Source of the DNA: Anaeramoeba flamelloides
Lineage: Eukaryota; Metamonada; Anaeramoebidae
Direction of reading: 5' to 3'
Assembly (NCBI GenBank): GCA_027625915.1
Contig: JANTQA010000042.1
Span: 2,492,001-2,556,000, forward strand
Length of the DNA stretch: 64,000 nucleotides
The translations under genes were made by a program, and so were the position numbers. Below are positions 34,991 through 48,073 of this stretch, piece after piece; the stretch's first letter is position 1; every line of letters begins with the position of its first letter. The notes beneath the pieces are model-generated. The model saw only the letters and a program-made list of their open reading frames with translations. It searched no databases and was not told the DNA's origin.

Positions 34991-36325
34991 ACAATTCAAA
35001 ATTGTCTTTTTCGTTTTATTGTGAATTATTTTTTGTCCCAAATGGTTCATATCACGATCATGAAAAAAATTTTTCAAAAAAAAATATTAAGTTTGCTAAT
35101 TTTACACTTTTAAATAACTTCAAGTAGAATAAAAACTCTTAGTTAATAAAGGGTCTTGGATCAAAAAATATTTTTAAAGATATTTTACAATTTAAATTGG
35201 AAAATCCAATTTTCCAGTAATATTTTTTTTCAATTTAATAGGAAAAATTTTGATAAACTTTTTTTTTTATAGATAAGCGGTCATTTTATTATATTTTAAA
35301 AAGTATTTTAAATCTGATGAATATCTTTCAAATAGGGAACCATCATTTTGACATTATTAAAGAATTATTTGTTCTGAAAAATTAGAAAAAATATTTTTTC
35401 TTTGATTTTCCGTTAGGTTTATTTCAAAAGGCAAAAAAAAACCTAGTACACTTTCAATATTTATCATCAGTTATTTTTTTTTTGTATTTGAGTTTTTTTA
35501 GTATGTGTAAAGTGTTTTCAAAACTATTAGTTATTATCTCCTCGAAAAAATATCCTAAAGTAGATATCAAAGAAAATTCATTTTCACATCCATTTAAAAT
35601 TTTTTACCCCAAAATAGACCTTTTTTCTCGACTAGAGACTTTTAAAAATCGTGGCACTATTAACAAGAATAAATATAACAGCTTCAAGATTTTTAAGAAC
35701 TGGAATGTTGGCTATCTCCGAATAAGCCCGATTAACAAGGATGAAATGATACTTGAAATTATATTTTTGTCTAACTTTTTTTTTTCAATTGTACTTTTTC
35801 CTAATAGTGTTTTGTATTGCTTTTTCTTTTTCTTTTTTTTTTTTGATGTTTTTTTTTAAAAAAAAATATTTTTTTTTTTTTTTTTTTTTTTTTTTGCCTA
35901 AAATCAATTTCAAAAAAATAGATCTTTGAAAGGAAAAATAGTCCTACAGAAAAATGAGAATATGTATTATCTTTTTAAAATTTGTATATTGATTGGTTAA
36001 AAACCATTATGTTGGCTTTTTTTCAGTGACAGTTCAGTAATAAAAAATCCCTAATGCTTATTTCAAAAAATTTGAATCACTTTTTTATAGTTTTTGATTT
36101 TTTTGTTTTTTAATTTTTAAAATATAGGGGTTATATATATTAAGAATGATTTAAAAGTGGATTACAAATCAGATTTAATTATTCTTGCCATTGGATACTA
36201 AATAAAATGTTTTTTTTTAAAATTTATTACTTGAGATTAGTCACAATTTTTGAAACCGGGTTTACCTTCCACCCCACTGATTACTTTTATCTTTAATAAT
36301 TTGTCAATATAAAACAAATTATATA

Positions 36326-36905
36326 AGGTATTTCCAAAAAAGTGGGGCATTTTTTTTTACATTTCATAAAAAATGATCTTTTTTAGTGATGGTAATCATT
36401 AATCAACTATACCAAATTAAGTTTGATATTATACTGATTGAATCAACCAATTATGTATTTAATTCAAAGCATGTTAGTTGAAATATTCCCAAAAAATGAA
36501 AAAAAAAATAGCACTTTTTTTGGTGAAAGCAAAGTACAACCAATTTCAATAAAAAACCGGAAATATGGAAAGAGAACAAATTATTTTTTTATACACGAAA
36601 ATGCATTTATATGTTTTTTAATTATATTGTATATTTTGTTGAGATTATACAAGTTATGAAAATATTTTTTTCGACAAAAAAAAATAATAAACACCAATTT
36701 TCACCATAAAAAAAATCCGATAAAATCGAGATCATAAATTTTAATAAATTTTATTTCTGCAATACAATACTAAGAAACAAATTGAATTATTATCAAGAAT
36801 TTATCAATGGTGGTTAATGATTTTATATTTTTAAATCCTTTTTTGAAGAATGCGTTACATAAATATATTTTAAAATAAATTTGCCCCACTTTCTTGGAAA
36901 TAGCT
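36326..36905. mobile_element. Family A non-autonomous DNA transposon (580 bp), copy 2
   Basis: Same orientation and nearly the same length as 17140-17722, flanked by TA. Ends are AGGTATTTCC and GGAAATAGCT. A 73-aa open frame inside (36438-36659) resembles no known protein. Confidence 0.85.
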
Positions 36906-37445
36906 TATATATAAACCCCAATTCAAAATTTTTAACACACCAAAATTCGATTTGTGAAAAAAAAAACTCATTTAATCAATTCAAGAAGATTTATCAAATT
37001 AGAACCATTCACTAATTGAAATTTTAACACTTGTTTATATTTTACAATACTCACAAAATAATAAATAAATAATTATCAATACAAATAAATCTAGGGTGTG
37101 TTAAAAATTTTGGAGAGAGCAAAACAAAAAAATACATTTGTAAATTTGTTGAAATTCTATTAGGAATATTGATCGATCAAATGGTTAGATACTACCAACT
37201 AATTTTATTTGAGTTCTTTCTATTTGGTACAGTTCAACTTTATCATAATATCAATGGTTGAAAAAAATTAGGGTTCGATCTGAACGAAACAAATTACGTA
37301 ATTCAAACAATGAAATGAAAACAAAAACTAAAAGATGAAAAAATAATTTTCAAATTATCCAAAAATCAAAATTATCTCCATTTCAATGAAATTATATTAT
37401 TTTGATTGTTTAGAACTTTTTATCTGTGTGGAAAATTTTGAATTT

Positions 37446-37449
<4 letters not shown>

Positions 37450-37493
<44 letters not shown>
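37450..37493. repeat. (TA)n microsatellite
   Basis: About 22 TA units in intergenic DNA. Confidence 0.95.
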
Positions 37494-37496
<3 letters not shown>

Positions 37497-38360
37497 TCTA
37501 TTTTCTAAATAAATTTTCATTGTATTACCCCTTTATTCATCAAAATTCAATTTATTAATAAACAATTATTGAATTAAATCTAAAAACTTGAAAAATATTT
37601 TTAAAAAGTAATCAAAGTATAATTATGTTTTTGACGTGTATATAGATAATAAAAAATAATCATGACTTTTTGTATCATTTTCAAAAGAATTTTAATTACA
37701 TTTTAAAATGTCCCAATAAAATTTAATCAAAAATTTAATCATTTTTGACAAATTATAATTTTTTAAATTATTCCAAAACCAAGATCCAAAAATATTTAAA
37801 AAAATTACTGTTGATATACGATGAAGAAAATAAATTGAAAATTTTGATGTTCAAAAAAAAAAAAATAAAATAATATAAAAATATACAAACTAATAATTTA
37901 TTTGGTAATTTTAGACTAGATAAATATGTTTTTTCAACACATTTAGAAAAATAATGATGATTTGATTTTTTTTTAAATTTTTTCTCAAAAAAAGTAAAAA
38001 CGATGTTCAATAATTCTACAATTATAATATAAGGGAATAAAAAAAATTAAAAATGTTCATTAAATCTCTAAATTCTTACTGATTAAAAGTAAGAATAACA
38101 TATTTCATAACTTTTATAATACAATATTTTAAACTAGTCGTTCTAAATCCTCATAATTGTTATTTTTATAATCATGTATAAAATATGATTTTGTAATTTT
38201 TTAACAAATTATTTCCCATTAAAAAATTTGTTAACATCATAAGACACTATAATACACACAAATTTGAAAGAAAAAAATTTTTCATCTTGAAAAATAACAC
38301 AATTTTCACTTTTGAAAAGATTTTATATCTTAGTATACGTTCCTACTTTCTTAATTATTA

Positions 38361-38554
38361 CAGTTAGTTTCAAATTTAAGGCACAAACTATCAACGAAAT
38401 TTAAGGCACAAAAAAATCTCAAATTTAGGAAAAAAATTTGGATTTTTTTTTTTTACAAATAATTTTACTAGAATCTGAATTTTGTACCTTAATTTGAGAT
38501 TTTTTTGTGCCTTAAATTTTGTTGCAGTTTGTGCCTTAACAGTGGTACTGATTG
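38361..38554. mobile_element. Family B foldback MITE, copy 2 (194 bp)
   Basis: Flanked by TA on both sides. Long terminal inverted repeats (about 75 bp) contain GGCACAAACTATCAACGAAA and its complement. It can fold into one long hairpin. Confidence 0.88.
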
Positions 38555-39710
38555 TATTTAAATATTTATAACGTTGTTTTTATTTATAATATTTTTAAAA
38601 TGTTTGATTTTTTTCGATTAGAAAAAAATCCAATTTTATCATCTAAAAAAAAAAAAAAAAGGAAACTTTAACATATTAGAATATATAGCAAAAATTAATA
38701 AAATTTTTATAACCTTGTTCTCTTTTCATAAATAAATGTTAAATAAATTAATATTTTTAGTGTTTTTTATTTCAGAAAATTTACCATGAGGCTAATATTA
38801 GTTCTTATTATTTATAAGTCCAATTTTGAAATTTAAAAAGATATTGAAATTACTTCAGGGCTATTTCTGAAATTTCCATTGATTTTTTTCTTGATCATTT
38901 ATGAATTATTAAATAGAATTCCCATTTACTTTTCAGAAGGCGTCATTCAAAATGATTTTCAATTTTTATATACTGCAAAATTCTGTTTTTGATATTTATT
39001 TGATTATTATAGCACAGGCAAGATAAATATAAAGTGTTATTATTTTCATAATTAAAGAAAAAGTAAAAAGACTTCTTTTTAGGTTAAAAGTTCACAAAAA
39101 ATTTATTCCTAAAATACTCTTAAAAAAAGGCATATTTAAATAAAATTTTACGAGTTAGCGATTCCTTCAAAAAAATTTTAGACACTTTTTAATTCAATTC
39201 CATTTTATCAAACCCAATAACTATACTTTCAAAACAGTTCTTGGCAAAGAATATATTGACGATTTGATTAATTTTACAAAGTTTCCTAAGATTTAAAACA
39301 ACCAAAAATACTTTATTCATAATATTGAGCAAAAAATTTCAAAAATGAAAATAAAAAATTTATAATCATTTATTTATATCTATCAGTATTTGTTGTTATT
39401 TATCGGCTGAAAATTTTAAAAATAGCTCATCAACGGGCTTATGAGAATTAATTTGGTTTTCTCACCAAGAAGAAATATTTACTTTATTTTAATTTAACAA
39501 TCGCCAATTGCCAAATTCTTTTATAAACTTCCAAAAACACAAAAAGTTCAACAATTATCCCAAAAGTACGATTTCATAATTAAACTTTCTTCATTCAGCT
39601 ATTTCTATTTAAAAAGTACAATTTGAGAATTGCTCAGAATCAATTGTCCTCAAATGGTCTGCATTATCAATTTCTTGAGAGCTAACATTTTTTTCAATTT
39701 TGTAACTATA

Positions 39711-40732
39711 ATGCACTTCCGTAAACAGATCTCAACACTTTATTTGATTGAAGTCATTTTCAATGTAGCCTTTTTCATTCTCTGTGGCTTGGCAGATCTG
39801 AAAAATTTCTCAAGAACAGAAATTTTTGATTATAGTTACAAAATATCTGTGATCGATTTTAGCTCCTTTTCAATTCTAAGGGTTGGTCTCTTAAGCGTTG
39901 TGTATCTTTGCGGGATATCAAGACCGCTTTGGCCAACGATCTTGTTATCGGTCGTGACTCTGATCCTTGTCATTTCAAAGGCAGTTTTCTTCTTTGGCTT
40001 TTCGCCAATTAATTTCTTCTTTAAGGATATAATTATTGTTACCAATTTCATTTTTGCAATCTTTGAATGGTATGTTGTCCATGTGGCCAACAGACGCGCA
40101 CACAGAAAGGAAGAGCATACCAAATTTGTTCCCAATGTCTCTGAAATGGATCCCCAAGAAAAAAAGAAATTAATTGAGTCGTCAAACAAATGCAGGTTCA
40201 ATAACAAAAAATCGAAAAGGTTTTACGAAAATTATACACTTCGCGCAACAAGCCCAGATTCCAAATTTGCTACTTGGATCAATTACCACTTCTTTAATCC
40301 CTCAAAAGATAAAAACTCCATTTCTGCTGAAATTTTTGCAATTATCTTTGATTTGTATGGATTACTTCCTCTTTTTTTTTTTTCAATTTACAAAAACAAA
40401 AAAGTATCTTATTAATTTTTTGTTTCGTTTTTTTTTTTTTTTTCATTTTTTTTTCTTCTTAAATTACTTTTTTTTTTTCTCATACAAACCCCGACCAATG
40501 ACTTGAAATCTGGAAATTTTTCTTTTTGTATTTAAGAGAAAACGATGAAAAAACTGTAGCCAGACAATTTTTTCGACAAGATCAATTAAATATTTCTCAA
40601 GAGAAATTTGATATCTCGATCCAAGGGAATAAAATGTCTTCAAATGGCGCTTATGGTAAAATTGAGGAAAACGGAGAAGCCTTTGATGGCTCTAGTGATA
40701 ATGAGCCTTTAATTAATGAATTTAATATGTAA
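39711..40732 (+). CDS. MENTAL-domain-like four-helix membrane protein (STARD3NL/MENTHO-like), two exons
   Basis: Proposed exons are 39711-40354 and 40537-40732 (TAA), 279 aa. The 182-nt intron (donor GTATGG, acceptor TTTAAG) joins IFAIIFD to LENDEKTVARQFF in frame. Four hydrophobic segments lie within about residues 6-125, followed by a basic, hydrophilic tail. Spacing and residues (a tyrosine-basic-Ser-x-x-Asp segment before helix 2, a tryptophan before helix 3, FEWYVVHV closing helix 4) resemble the MENTAL domain of STARD3 and STARD3NL, which sit in late endosomes and bind ER VAP proteins and cholesterol. No START domain follows. Near the C-terminus EAFDGSSD weakly resembles an FFAT motif and DNEPLI fits the acidic dileucine sorting signal. 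The start is uncertain: an in-frame ATG at 39654 would add 19 aa, and a CAG just before residue 7 could be an acceptor from an upstream exon. The assignment comes from pattern comparison by eye. Confidence 0.72.
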
Positions 40733-41178
40733 CTTTAATTTTTTTCTTCAAGATCTTTCTTATTTCGATCTTTTTCAAACAAACCCTTTTTCAATTACTG
40801 CGGCTCAGAAAGTGAAAAAAAACAACGATTTTTTCAAAGCCTAATACTTTGCTGGTATTTGAAGAATAAATGTGACACAATTTCAGTTGGTTATCATTTT
40901 TTAATTCTTTACTATTTTTTTCTATGTGGATTCTAATATCACCCAAAATATGCCAACACACAACACCAAAAAAGGATCAAACAAATTAAAAGAGATCACA
41001 AATTACTATCTACCAATTTGAAAGCCCTATTTGTAGATGAAAATATGAAAATGAAATGAAAATTTTTTACCCATTTTATTCTGAAAATTCCAGTAGGTGT
41101 AATCTGGATTCCTATACTCGATCAAACTTTTATGCTCTGTGGATTTTTAATTTAATTTACTCCTCAAAAGAAATCATT

Positions 41179-41391
41179 TTAAGGGACTAGCCTCTATTAT
41201 TTTTTTTTTTGGCCAATTTCTAAATAAGGATTCCTTATTTAGAAATATTTTTAATCTTGACAATAAACAGGGGGTTTCAAATCTCAGTAATTGGCAAAAA
41301 ATTTTCTCAATCTATATTAAATTTAGGTAAAAAAATTTTCTCAATCTCTATTAAATTTAGGTAAAAAAATTAATAGGGATTAGTCCCTTAA
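41179..41391. mobile_element. Family F TTAA-flanked MITE, copy 2 (213 bp)
   Basis: TTAAGGGACTAGCCTCTATT to ATTAGTCCCTTAA. It has an internal tandem duplication of a segment of about 35 bp (TTTTCTCAATCTCTATTAAA block), which explains its greater length. A T14-G11 run follows about 45 bp downstream. Confidence 0.8.
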
Positions 41392-41436
41392 GGAGTGTTA
41401 ATTTAAGGATAAGAAAAAAATTGAAATATAAGAGGG

Positions 41437-41461
41437 TTTTTTTTTTTTTTGGGGGGGGGGG
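41437..41461. repeat. T14-G11 homopolymer junction
   Basis: Fourteen T followed by eleven G, 46 bp after family-F copy 2. Same order and strand as 12613-12649. Confidence 0.9.
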
Positions 41462-41779
41462 TTTTGATGTAAAATTTAAAAGAAAACATTGGTAGATCCA
41501 AAAACTTTTCGAAATTCTTGAACAAAACAAGGCAAATTCAAAAAATATTGAAATCGGTTTTTTTTACCTCTTATGTATCTAACTTTCCACTTTATATTCA
41601 CGTATATTTATACAAGCTTCCTAAACTCTAAAATACTTTAAAAATGAGATGGAAAGTTCCTGACATAAGTGAATTTTGATTTTCGAATCTTTTCAATATA
41701 AATTTGTAATTTGGTTTGGGAAAATAGTTTTGTAGAAAATAAAAAATTTTTGACAAAAAACCAAAAATTTTGAATATTT

Positions 41780-41885
41780 TTAAAAAGATATCTTAATGCA
41801 AAATTCTTTGAAGACAATAAATATGTTGTTAGTCATATGAGTAATATTCACTGGTCATAAAATTCGGATACTCCTTAATCTTTGT
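41780..41885. repeat. Tc1-like end fragment, copy 1
   Basis: TAATATTCACTGGTCATAAA followed by ATTCGGATACTCC is shared with 52530-52630 and looks like the end of a Tc1/mariner element. No partner end was found. Confidence 0.45.
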
Positions 41886-42898
41886 TGTTAAAATAAAAAA
41901 TGTTTTATCTTGATAAAGCAATTTTAAAAAAGTGAAAACTTTTTTTTTTATATGGGATTACCAGAATTAAAAGTTTTTGAAAGTTTTTCTTTTATTAAAG
42001 CGAAAACTTTTTTAAAAGATTTTGAGATTGTCAAATTAAAACTTTTTGTAAAGTTTTCTGTTTCTAATAAAGTGAAATATTTTTTAAAAAAAAACAGTGC
42101 TTATCTTCCGACTCCAACCTCTAGATCACATTTAAAAACCGATTCCTTATTTTATTAAAATAGAAAACTTTCAATAATTTTAATTCTGAAAAATTCTTTA
42201 CTTTTTTAAAATAAAAAACTTCAAAAAAGCTTTAGTTCTAAAAATTTTAACACTTTTAAAAGATAGAAAAATTGATAAAAGTTTTAAAAAAGTCCTCACC
42301 TTTTTAAAACGGCTGTAATAGTTATCTCTTTTGATATTTTAGTACTTTATTGGTTATTTTTAAAAAAAATTATTCCAAAAAAAATTAAAAATGCAGTAGG
42401 ATTAAAAATTTTGGAATGACATTTCAAAATTTTAACTTACTTTAAAAGCAAAAGAAATTTCCAATAGAAATCAAATAGGATTTTTATAAAATTATTACCA
42501 GAATTTCAATTACTATACTTAGAACAACATGTCTTCACTTGGTGGTTATAGGCCTTGTAACAAAAAAGAATCAATAAATACTAGTGTTTATCTGTCAATA
42601 TTTGTTTGAAATTGGAAAGTTATCCAAGAAAATCATTTATCTCAAAATTTTTATTAATATAGCACTCTCTCAGCAATTAAATTATTGGATAATTTTGAAA
42701 ATAATTCAAATAAATGACTATAGTTATTGTGAGATTTATTTATAAACACGTTTTTAAATCTCTCTAAAAGAAACTCTAGTTCAATAAACTCTCAAATTTT
42801 CAATTTAATAAAACAAAAAACAAAAAAAAAAAAATATTAAAAATTTATTTTACATCTTTTATTGTTCTGGGTGTAAAGAGAAAAAAAAATGCAAGTAA

Positions 42899-42901
<3 letters not shown>

Positions 42902-42935
<34 letters not shown>
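42902..42935. repeat. (TA)n microsatellite
   Basis: TA run followed by a few TG/TATG units. Confidence 0.95.
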
Positions 42936-42941
<6 letters not shown>

Positions 42942-44058
42942 ATTAATCTAAATTTGTTTTAATTCAAATGATTCCAATGATAATTTTTAAAAATAAATTA
43001 AAAATCTTTCTGTTTTTGAATTATATATTTTTATTATCATATTTTATTCTATTTTTAAAATTAAATGGTCATTCCTATGTGAAAATGGAAGATTTTTTAA
43101 TCATCCGCACTCTCACAGAAATGGCTGTTTAGTAAATATTTTTCGAGGAATTGTTGTATTTCATCATAATTATTTTTGATCAATTACTTTCAAATTTAGA
43201 TTTATTTATCATTAACAATCAAAGATTATGAATTATTGTTTGAGAAATTTGTCTTTTTGAACTAAAATTAAAAAATTAAATATTTTATCAATTTTTTGGG
43301 ATTAAATCTTGTTCTTCTTTGGAGATTGATATTAAATGTAAAAATTAAGATAAAATAAAAAAGAATTGAGAAAATGAACATAAGTTAAATTTATTAGAGA
43401 AACCATTATTGTTATATGACTAAGAATCAATTTAAACTCTGTTATTTTTCGATTTTAGAAACTGTTTTGTTTTTTCAATAATAAAGTTTAAATTTGATTC
43501 TTAATAAAAGATTCTTCAATAGATTTTATCTTTGGTGTTTTTCATATAAAAAAAAAAGATACCAAATATTGGTTAATCTTCCAGAATTATTTTAGTTAAA
43601 AAAGATGAGAAAATTCAAAATAGAAGGATTTTCCTGTCTTCGGGCATAAATTGGCAAATAATTGCGAAATATCTAGAATCCTTTTTTTGATCTTTTTCCA
43701 AATTTATCTGTTGGGAATCTTCATATTCAAAACCAAAAATAAATTGTATTGGAAATTATAAATTTCATTTTTCAGAAAAAATTCAACATAACCCCTTCAT
43801 AAATTAACTTGAATCCAGAGCACTTTTGAAAAACAATAATATCTACAGAAAATAGCCAATAAAAAAGTCAGAAGTCTTCAAGAAAAATGAATTATTTTTA
43901 AAAACGAAAAATTTTTATTTATCATTATTTTATCAAGTCGACTTACTTTGTCAGTCCAAACATTAAAACAAAAAAAAATAAATCAAGATCTTTAAAGATC
44001 TTGATTCTAAAAAGTTAAAAAGAATTTAGGATATTTTCATTACTTTTCGAAAAAGCAA

Positions 44059-44098
44059 GAAATCACAGAAATCACAGAAATCACAGAAATCACAGAAA
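44059..44098. repeat. 9-bp minisatellite AAATCACAG, four units
   Basis: Four tandem units of AAATCACAG in otherwise unique AT-rich sequence. Confidence 0.9.
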
Positions 44099-45789
44099 CC
44101 TGAATCTCAAAATTTTGATTTTTATTTCTCGGGAGCCAACCCAGTAATTTTAGTCTTTTACTAAGAATAAATTAGTTCTACAAGGCGTATGAAAAATGAT
44201 AAACTTTGAAATTATTGTAAACTAGAACATTTAAGCTTTGAGATTGAAAATAAATTAATTTTTTAGAAAGAGTTTTAATAGGGATAAAATTGGTTTTTTC
44301 ATACTTGACAAAATATATTTTTTTTAGCCAAAAATCTTTTTTGTTTATTAAAAAGAAATTAATTCAATTTTTAAGCAAAAACACTTGTTTATTCTCCCAA
44401 AGAAATTAAATCCCATTTTTTTTTTTTTTGAGAGTAGGAAAATTTGATTTAAGTGAATCGATAAAAGTCTTAGATCTTTGAAAAAAAAATTATATCTGGT
44501 TAAAAATTAAAATATATATTAAACCTTTCAGTATAAAGATGGAAAATTTATTCTCATAAATTGAACAGAAAGGATATAGCCTAAACTCCATTTCACTCAA
44601 ATAAGAGACCAGCTAAAAAACGAAAAGTATAATTTCTTTTTAGAATCGACTAATATAAGATTAATTAAAAATAAGAGAAATAATAATCTACAGATTAAAG
44701 TTGATGTTCATAAAAGAAATGCCTTGTCAAACTATAAATTTTCAAAAAAATAAAATGTTAAAAAAAATTTTTAACCTATATCAATGAAAGTCGTGCAAAA
44801 TTTCTCAATTTCTTGAGCAAAGAAAAAATGTTGACAATAAATTTTTTTAATAGTAAATGTTTTGTTTTTTAAAGGAAATTACATCGCTTCAATTTTTATA
44901 AAGTTAATTTGGATTTTTCAAACATTTTTTTTTTTTTCAAATTGACTTCTTAACAAAAAAAAATTGACTAAATAAGGAAAAGAAAAGAAAAATTAAAAAA
45001 AAAGAAAAAAAGAAAAATCAAAGAAAAAATTTGATTGAAATTCGAAAAAATGATCTAAATATTGAAATTTTATTTTGAGAAGAAGAATGAATTAAACTCA
45101 TATAATTTACTCTATTTCTTCAATATAACTATGCCACTATGAACGAAAAAGAGTTTATTATAAAAAAAAATCCTTAAATAGAAATATTTTGACATTTTTA
45201 AATTTATAATTAAATAAGTCTTAAATCAAAAAAAAAAAAAAATTATATGATTAACATAAACATAAAGTTATTTGATGATCTGAATTATTTTTCTTATATT
45301 TTATTATTGATAAATTTACTGTTAATAATTAACAAGTTATTATTTTTTATAAAACGGGTATTATTTAAACTACCATATTTATTAAATTTTGTCAAAAAAA
45401 TTTTTAAATTTTCAATGAGAAATTTCGAAATGACAATTGAACAAAAAAGCAAAATAAATACTTATCTATTAAAAAAAAAATTGGTAAAAAGTTCAAAAAT
45501 AAATTTGAAAAATAATTTTTTTTTCTTGATTGTTGATTAAAATATTTCAAAATTTGTCTATTTTTCTCAACTTTATTGGTATAAATTATTGAAAGAATAA
45601 TAATAATGTGTGGAAAAGCAACTTATAATTTTCATTTAATGTTGGTTCAAATGGGATAAAAAATCATTTAAAATTGAAACAAAAAATGTATTATTGAATT
45701 AATAAAATTTCTTAGATTTAAAAGATTATCTTTTATTATTATTGGAGAGAGGCGATTCATCAAAATTACCTCATGTTTGCCGTTATATT

Positions 45790-46165
45790 TTCTTGAGATT
45801 TCTGTTTATTTCTAAAATCAATGGACTTTCATTAGGTTTTTTTGAGTTTTCTATTTATTTATAAAATCAATAGATTTTCGTTAGCTTTTTTTTACTTTAG
45901 AAATAAAATAGAAAACCTCAAAAAAACCTAGAACACTTCATAGATAAACAGAAACCCTCAAGAAAAGCTCAGTTTAGGCTTTTTTTAATTCCAGAAATAA
46001 AAAAAAAATTATTTAATTTTCTTTTAATTTCTGAAATTAAAAAAAAATGCAGTTAGGTTTTCCGGAATTTAAAAAAAAATGAGTTAAATCTTTGATTTTA
46101 CTCTATTCTTTTGAATCCTGGAAAACATAGGCCCTCTAAAACACTCTACGGCACTTGACAGCATT
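45790..46165. repeat. Palindrome-module array 2
   Basis: Contains the TTTTCTTGAG and AATCAATAGATTTTCGTTAG modules with complementary partners, the Glu/Lys-less A/T hairpin (TTAATTTCTGAAATTAA), the TTTACTCTATTCTTTTGAAT module, and ends with the linker ACACTCTACGGCACTTGACA. Confidence 0.78.
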
Positions 46166-46379
46166 TCCTGAAAATTTAAATTTATTTATAGTTTTTTTAT
46201 CCTAGCAATAATTTAGGCAAAATTATAACTCATGGAATAATTTTTCTTTATAAAATGAAAAGAAAAAATTTTGTTTTTAAACAGAGACTAGAAAATGAGA
46301 AAGAAAATCAAGAAATCAAAGAGAATATTAAAAAATAACAAAAGAAAGTAAAAACTTGATTTAAAAAAAGTTTTTTTTG

Positions 46380-46900
46380 TGCCTTGGGTGTTAAATTGGT
46401 TGGTTGAATCCTTTTATGTCGAAAATTTTTGGATCACAATCATAATTTATTTAAATATAGAGGTATAAATATTTAACCAACTTTAGATCAAATGAAATAG
46501 ATTACTTTATTAAGTTTACAATTAGAACCTTATAGTTAGGGAACATCTCTCGAAAGTGCTAAGTTTTTAGGAATAAGAATTTTATTTTCGAAATTTTCTT
46601 TTTGTATGGTTTGCTTTTTATTTTCCAAGTTTCTCAAGTCTTGTTTTCTCAAAAAAATTAGTACGAAAACCAACACTGCAGTATTCATTCGGTCCATATA
46701 CCGACTCGGTCGACTATACATGTTATAAAGGAAGGTAAATTCAGTACACTTCACTTGGATTCAGTCTCACTTCAGTTGGTATCAATCGATTCTTGGGTTT
46801 AAATTCAGGTTAGTTAACTTAAGTCCTGATCAGATAAGCTCAGTTTGCTTAAGATCTAATTATGAACAAGTTTACCGATTTGTGAAAGATCTAATCATGA
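46380..46900. other. Less AT-rich non-coding island, unassigned
   Basis: Noticeably richer in G and C than neighbouring intergenic DNA, for example CATATACCGACTCGGTCGAC near 46697. It includes a near-repeat of about 22 bp (AAGATCTAATTATGAACAAG near 46851 and a second version near 46888). An open frame on the minus strand (46754-46536) matches nothing known. It could be a non-coding RNA or an old element. Confidence 0.35.
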
Positions 46901-47943
46901 ACAAGTTTTCCAATTCTTATAATGATTTTTTTTTATTCCTTTCACCTCCTTAAAATGCTAAAAAAAAACTAAAAGAGGGGTAGCACCAAACAACTTCAAA
47001 AAAGTAAATTTGGAAAAATTGTAAAGTAAAAAATCAAAAAAGTAAAAGTTTAAATTTTATAAAGTTTGTTTAAAATCAAAAGACTGCCATCAATTTGATT
47101 CTTTTTTGTTGTTCTGTTGATTTTGAAAACCTTTCACCTCTACAACAATACTGATGTAAATTTAGATCTTTAACTATTTTTTTTTCTCATCAAAAAGTCA
47201 GACTACAAATTGAAAATAAAGTAAAAAAATGGTTTTATTAAGGGTGGAATAATTAAAGTGAAAAATAATTTTTTGAAAAGGAAAAAAAAGTTTTCTAATT
47301 TTTATGAGTGCCTAATAATAATCAAAAACTAACAAACATGTGATTGGTGATCGATCTCCTAAAATCAACAATCAAAAACTAGGTCATTTTTTGAAAAAAG
47401 CACCAAAGAGTAAAGACACTCAATTTCCAATTTGAATGATTTAGAATATATAATTTTGAAAACAACTGTGTGAGTATTGAAGTGTGGCACTTTGGCGCTT
47501 TTTGAGATCTCAAAGATTTTTTTTCATTTCTCAAATGAGTTATTGAATTCTCAAGAATATTACAAAATCCTTACTTTGCTAAATTTAGAGGGTTATAACA
47601 TTACCACAAATTAGATTAAATAATATTAAATTAATTGTGTAGTTAAAGAAAATAATTTGTTTTAAATTGAAGAAATATAAATTTGGAAAGTTAAAATTAG
47701 AAACAAGTAATTTTTTCTTTTTAAAAATTGATTTTTACAAATTGAGAATACCAATAAACTTTTTTTTTTAATTAAATAATTTGCCTATTAGAGAATTAAA
47801 TGAATTTTTTTTTTTAATTGAATTTTTTGCCATTGATGATCCTTTTAAATTAATTATTTAATTGAATTTTTTGTCAAATAGAAATCATATAATTTTTTTT
47901 TTTTGTTATTTAAATTTTTTCAATCAAAAGAAGGGCAATTTCA

Positions 47944-48005
47944 CAATATCATTTTTGGGTTCAGGTCGCTCCCTGGGTATTGGGCAAATTCACAGTAAAT
48001 GGCTA
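47944..48005 (-). pseudogene. Tiny Tc1-like transposase remnant (candidate)
   Basis: On the minus strand this reads CEFAQYPGSDLNPKMIL before a stop, recalling the WPAQSPDLNPIENLW motif near the end of Tc1-type transposases. Its base composition is richer in G+C than its surroundings. Only about 15 residues support it, so this is a weak call. It sits just upstream of the lipocalin-like gene. Confidence 0.3.
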
Positions 48006-48073
48006 GAGATTTAAGAGAAACTTTTATCTTTATAATAAAAAAAAAAGCTATTAGATTGTAGTGTGTCTTCTTT

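Larger units (their letters stand above)
33031..39710. other. Intergenic between divergent TOR and MENTAL-like genes
   Basis: Both flanking genes read outward, so promoters should lie at each edge. Inside are repeat J1, decayed family D, family-A copy 2, family-B copy 2 and a TA microsatellite. A 125-aa open frame at 35482-35859 has unremarkable content and no family match; I do not call it a gene. Confidence 0.65.
40733..48073. other. Intergenic, repeat-bearing
   Basis: Holds family-F copy 2, T14-G11 run, a Tc1-like end, a TA microsatellite, the 9-bp minisatellite, palindrome array 2, the less AT-rich island at 46380-46900 and a Tc1-like shard. Missing 5' exons of the lipocalin-like gene may lie in the last kilobase. 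No other gene seen. Confidence 0.6.

Noticed and set aside
35482-35859. 125-aa open frame with varied composition
   Set aside because: No domain, ends in a poly-Phe homopolymer, and the opposite strand is equally plausible; not enough to call a gene.
39836-40207. Minus-strand 123-aa open frame
   Set aside because: Antisense shadow of the MENTAL-like gene, whose plus-strand frame has helices and a sensible intron junction.
44059-44098. Short tandem repeat considered as a CRISPR-like array
   Set aside because: Units of 9 bp without spacers; a plain minisatellite in a eukaryotic genome.
45247-45540. 97-aa Leu/Ile/Lys-rich frame
   Set aside because: Composition is what random AT-rich DNA gives; no recognisable motif.
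46536-46754. 72-aa minus-strand frame in the less AT-rich island
   Set aside because: No family match and no splice partners; left as an unassigned island.
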